Source of the DNA: Deltaproteobacteria bacterium
GTDB taxonomy: Bacteria > Desulfobacterota > Desulfovibrionia > Desulfovibrionales > Desulfovibrionaceae
DNA: 42,864 nucleotides
NCBI GenBank assembly: GCA_031285295.1
Contig: JAITWK010000016.1
Span: 1-42,864, forward strand
Reading direction: 5' to 3'
Part shown: positions 41,003 to 42,864 of the stretch, one piece after another
How positions within the stretch are numbered: position 1 is the first letter of the stretch
Layout: every line of letters starts with the position of its first letter
Translations under genes and position numbers: made by a program
Notes under the pieces: model-generated
Seen by the model: the letters and a program-made list of their open reading frames with translations, nothing else
Database searches by the model: none
What the model was told of the DNA's origin: nothing

Positions 41003-41622
41003 CACCTTTGCAGCATGGTTTGAGGCGCTATCTCACTTCAGACCAGCTATGCAGGCTGGCCTCGGTGCGCGTGGGTATTGCCGGGGCCGGTGGCCTGGGT
41101 TCCAACTGCGCCATGTTGCTGGTGCGCAGCGGGGTACGGGCTTTTACCATTGCCGACTTCGATGTGGTGGAAGCTTCGAATTTGAATCGTCAGTTTTACT
41201 TTCCGCCGGATTTGGGGCAAAGCAAGGTGGAGGCTCTTGGCCGCAATCTGCGCCTCATTGAGCCGGATCTGGATTTACGCCTTGTGCGCGAACGGCTGGA
41301 CGAGCAAAATCTGGCCGGGGTTTTCGCGGGTTGTTCCATCGTGGTGGAGGCGCTTGACCGGGCGGAATACAAGGCCACTTTGTGCAATACCCTGGCCGGT
41401 AGTATGTTTTTGGTCTGCGCTTCCGGCATGGGCGGTTTTGGCGGTGCGCCGCTGCAAAAACGCCGCTTGGGCAGGGGCATGGTTTGCGTGGGTGATTTTT
41501 GCACCGAAGCGGACGAAAACGATCCGCCGCTGGCCCCTCGCGTGATGCAGGCGGCGGCTATGCAGGCGGACGCTGTTCTTGAATTTATTTTGGGGGAGGC
41601 GAAGCCTCCCCAGAAAAATTAA
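40999..41622 (+). CDS. thiF: ThiF-family ThiS adenylyltransferase (short form)
   Basis: E1-like enzyme that adenylates the ThiS C-terminus. The 207-residue protein has the ATP site (VGIAGAGGLGSNCAMLLVRS), the strand DFDVVEASNLNRQFYF with the conserved Asn-Arg-Gln, and EALDRAEYK, but lacks the C-terminal zinc Cys pairs of MoeB/long ThiF, which fits the short ThiF of anaerobes. It starts at GTG 40999, overlapping the thiH stop (GTGA). The last residues (GEAKPPQKN) are encoded by the hairpin at 41593-41611, suggesting that the original stop was lost or that the hairpin inserted there. Confidence 0.88.
   Translation: MTPLQHGLRRYLTSDQLCRLASVRVGIAGAGGLGSNCAMLLVRSGVRAFTIADFDVVEASNLNRQFYFPPDLGQSKVEALGRNLRLIEPDLDLRLVRERLDEQNLAGVFAGCSIVVEALDRAEYKATLCNTLAGSMFLVCASGMGGFGGAPLQKRRLGRGMVCVGDFCTEADENDPPLAPRVMQAAAMQADAVLEFILGEAKPPQKN
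41593..41611. repeat. GGGGAGGC hairpin inside the thiF 3' end
   Basis: GGGGAGGC, GAA, GCCTCCCC: the same core hairpin as at 20547-20573. It lies within the last codons of thiF, 30 bp before thiE. It is followed by AGAAAAATTAAAAATT rather than a T-run, so it is not an obvious terminator. Confidence 0.6.
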
Positions 41623-41641
41623 AAATTATAAGGAATAAAGC

Positions 41642-42277
41642 ATGAAGCGTGAATATCCCGCAACCGACATCTACGGCATTCTGGATTTCGGACTTTCCAA
41701 AGGACGCAGCAACGTTGAAGTGGCCGATCAGCTTTTGGCCGCTGGCGTAAAGATCATCCAGTACCGTGAAAAAGATCGCAAAATGGGTGTCATGCTTGAA
41801 GAATGCCGCGCCATACGCGAACTGACCCGCAAGGCCGGGGCCTGTTTTATTATCAACGATTTTGCCGAGCTGGCCCTGCTGGTGGATGCCGATGGCGTGC
41901 ATGTGGGGCAGGAAGATTTGCCCGCGCAGGAAATTCGCAAATTGGTCGGGCCGGATCGCATCGTTGGCCTTTCCACCCACTCGCCGGAACAGGCCAGGGC
42001 AGCGGTGGCTGCCGGGGTTGATTACATTGGCGTGGGGCCGATTTTTGCCACCCAGACCAAAAAGGACGCCAGCGCCCCCGTGGGCTATGAATACCTGGAC
42101 TATGTGGCCAAAAATATTAACCTGCCTTTCGCGGCCATTGGCGGCATCAAGGCGCATAATATCGCGGAAGTGGCGGCGCACGGCGCAACCTGTTGCTGCA
42201 TCATCTCGGCCATCGTGGGCGCGGATGATATTGGCGCGGCGGTGCGTGACGTTCGCGCAGCCATGCACAGAGCGTAG
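41642..42277 (+). CDS. thiE: Thiamine-phosphate synthase ThiE
   Basis: Joins HMP pyrophosphate and thiazole phosphate to make thiamine phosphate. The 211-residue TIM-barrel protein shows IIQYREKDRK (diphosphate-binding region), CFIINDFAELALLVDADGVHVGQEDL, IVGLSTHSPEQA, YIGVGPIFATQTKKDA and the phosphate-binding AAIGGIKAHNIAEV near the end. AAGGAATAAAGC lies before the ATG. It is followed by two tandem hairpins and then thiD. Confidence 0.95.
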   Translation: MKREYPATDIYGILDFGLSKGRSNVEVADQLLAAGVKIIQYREKDRKMGVMLEECRAIRELTRKAGACFIINDFAELALLVDADGVHVGQEDLPAQEIRKLVGPDRIVGLSTHSPEQARAAVAAGVDYIGVGPIFATQTKKDASAPVGYEYLDYVAKNINLPFAAIGGIKAHNIAEVAAHGATCCCIISAIVGADDIGAAVRDVRAAMHRA

Positions 42278-42294
42278 TTCTTGCTAAATGGGTA

Positions 42295-42337
42295 CATAGG
42301 GCAATCGCCCTATGCGGGGCTTGGGGCAGCGCCCCAA
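42295..42337. repeat. Two tandem hairpins between thiE and thiD
   Basis: CATAGGGC-AATC-GCCCTATG (42295-42314) and TTGGGGC-AGC-GCCCCAA (42321-42337), six bases apart. No T-run follows, so read-through into thiD is likely; they may stabilise mRNA ends or be a small repeat unit. Confidence 0.55.
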
Positions 42338-42379
42338 ATAATAAAAGATAGAAATAGTTGATTGGAAACGGAGAAGCAG

Positions 42380-42864
42380 ATGCGCGAATTTCCCAATATC
42401 CTAACCATTGCCGGAACAGACCCCAGCGGCGGGGCAGGCATTCAGGCCGACCTCAAAACCGCGACAGTGCTCAAGGGGTTCGGGCTTTCGGTAATCACCG
42501 CCCTGGTGGCCCAGAACGGCGCGGGCGTAAAAGGCATTGTGCCGGTTGCTCCGGATTTTGTCCTGCTGCAACTGGCCGCTGTTTTTGAAGGCTTTGATGT
42601 AAGCGCCGCCAAAACCGGCATGCTCTGCAACGCGCCGATTATGCAAGCTTTGGCTCAGGCGTTGGCAAAGCGCTCTTTCCCGCTGGTGGTGGACCCGGTC
42701 TGCGTAAGTCAATCCGGTCACAAACTCATTGAGGATGACGCCATTGATGTTCTGCGTGAAAAAATTGTGCCCATGGCCGATCTGGTAACGCCCAACCAGC
42801 CCGAAGCGGAAGTGCTTAGCGGCATGAAGATTACCACCATGGCGGATATGGAAAAAGCCACAGC
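42380..42864 (+). CDS. thiD: Hydroxymethylpyrimidine (phosphate) kinase ThiD, 5' part
   Basis: Ribokinase-fold enzyme that phosphorylates HMP and HMP phosphate. The 161 codons present show the family start (ILTIAGTDPSGGAGIQADLK), ITALVAQNG, VSAAKTGML, PLVVDPVCVSQSGHKL and the strand LVTPNQPEAEVLSG. The C-terminal ATP-binding part lies beyond the window. Start ATG 42380, with GGAGAAG upstream. Last gene seen of the riboswitch-controlled thi operon; thiC is not in the window. Confidence 0.94.
   Translation, partial: MREFPNILTIAGTDPSGGAGIQADLKTATVLKGFGLSVITALVAQNGAGVKGIVPVAPDFVLLQLAAVFEGFDVSAAKTGMLCNAPIMQALAQALAKRSFPLVVDPVCVSQSGHKLIEDDAIDVLREKIVPMADLVTPNQPEAEVLSGMKITTMADMEKAT

Noticed and set aside
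1..42864. tRNA or rRNA genes, transposases, integrases, attachment sites
   Set aside because: No T-arm consensus with a foldable cloverleaf, no rRNA motifs and no recombinase-like protein were seen in any gap.

Overview
The window looks like a chromosomal segment of an anaerobic, Gram-negative sulfate-reducing deltaproteobacterium, most likely a member of the Desulfovibrionaceae. The main reasons are a complete hdrCBA-flxDCBA electron-bifurcation operon of the Desulfovibrio type, a ferredoxin-like aldo/keto reductase, LptE (an outer membrane), the short ThiF/ThiH version of thiazole synthesis (ThiH is the anaerobic, oxygen-sensitive route), and moderately GC-rich coding DNA with many Fe-S proteins. 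The species cannot be named from the sequence alone.

Layout. 1-2220: the N-terminal part of a chemoreceptor (minus strand) divergent from a lone membrane-anchored Cache-like sensor protein. 2383-9307: seven overlapping genes, hdrC-hdrB-hdrA-flxD-flxC-flxB-flxA, predicted to couple NAD(H) oxidation to reduction of ferredoxin and a thiol/disulfide partner. 9496-15010: mutM, then a B3/B4-domain protein, larE, an NAD(P)-binding epimerase-like protein, an MFS exporter and a hotdog thioesterase. 15155-18678 (minus): a CsaA-like tRNA-binding protein and a 1040-residue DUF2157/DUF4401/GDYXXLXY membrane fusion. 18791-20541: a Sel1-repeat protein and a ferredoxin-type aldo/keto reductase. 20604-28294 (minus): lon, then the leuS-lptE-holA-radC gene string. 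28479-30083: cobU, a 440-bp AT-rich gap, and an Rrf2 regulator. 30149-32202 (minus): a two-gene Septu antiphage system, ptuA-ptuB, bracketed by two bidirectional terminators. 32346-33247 (minus): rplM-rpsI. 33516-38389: an HD-domain protein, an Smr protein (minus), a TPR-like protein and an AMIN-domain protein. 38390-42864: a thiamine operon with promoter, TPP riboswitch, thiS-thiG-thiH-thiF-thiE and a truncated thiD.

The least expected structure is non-coding. A family of about 120-150 bp nested inverted repeats occurs between genes at 15007-15132, 39575-39701 and (diverged) 9306-9456. Each has an apex with two GAGTAC-type hexamers one helical turn apart, and each begins on or just after the stop codon of the upstream gene. 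The outer stems of two copies differ by compensatory base changes. Detached outer-arm fragments lie in front of lon and of the AMIN gene. The thiamine riboswitch is also compact: its terminator hairpin, U-tract, Shine-Dalgarno sequence and thiS start codon are contiguous.

No tRNA, rRNA, CRISPR array, transposase or reverse transcriptase was seen. All family assignments rest on motif reading; no database search was run.
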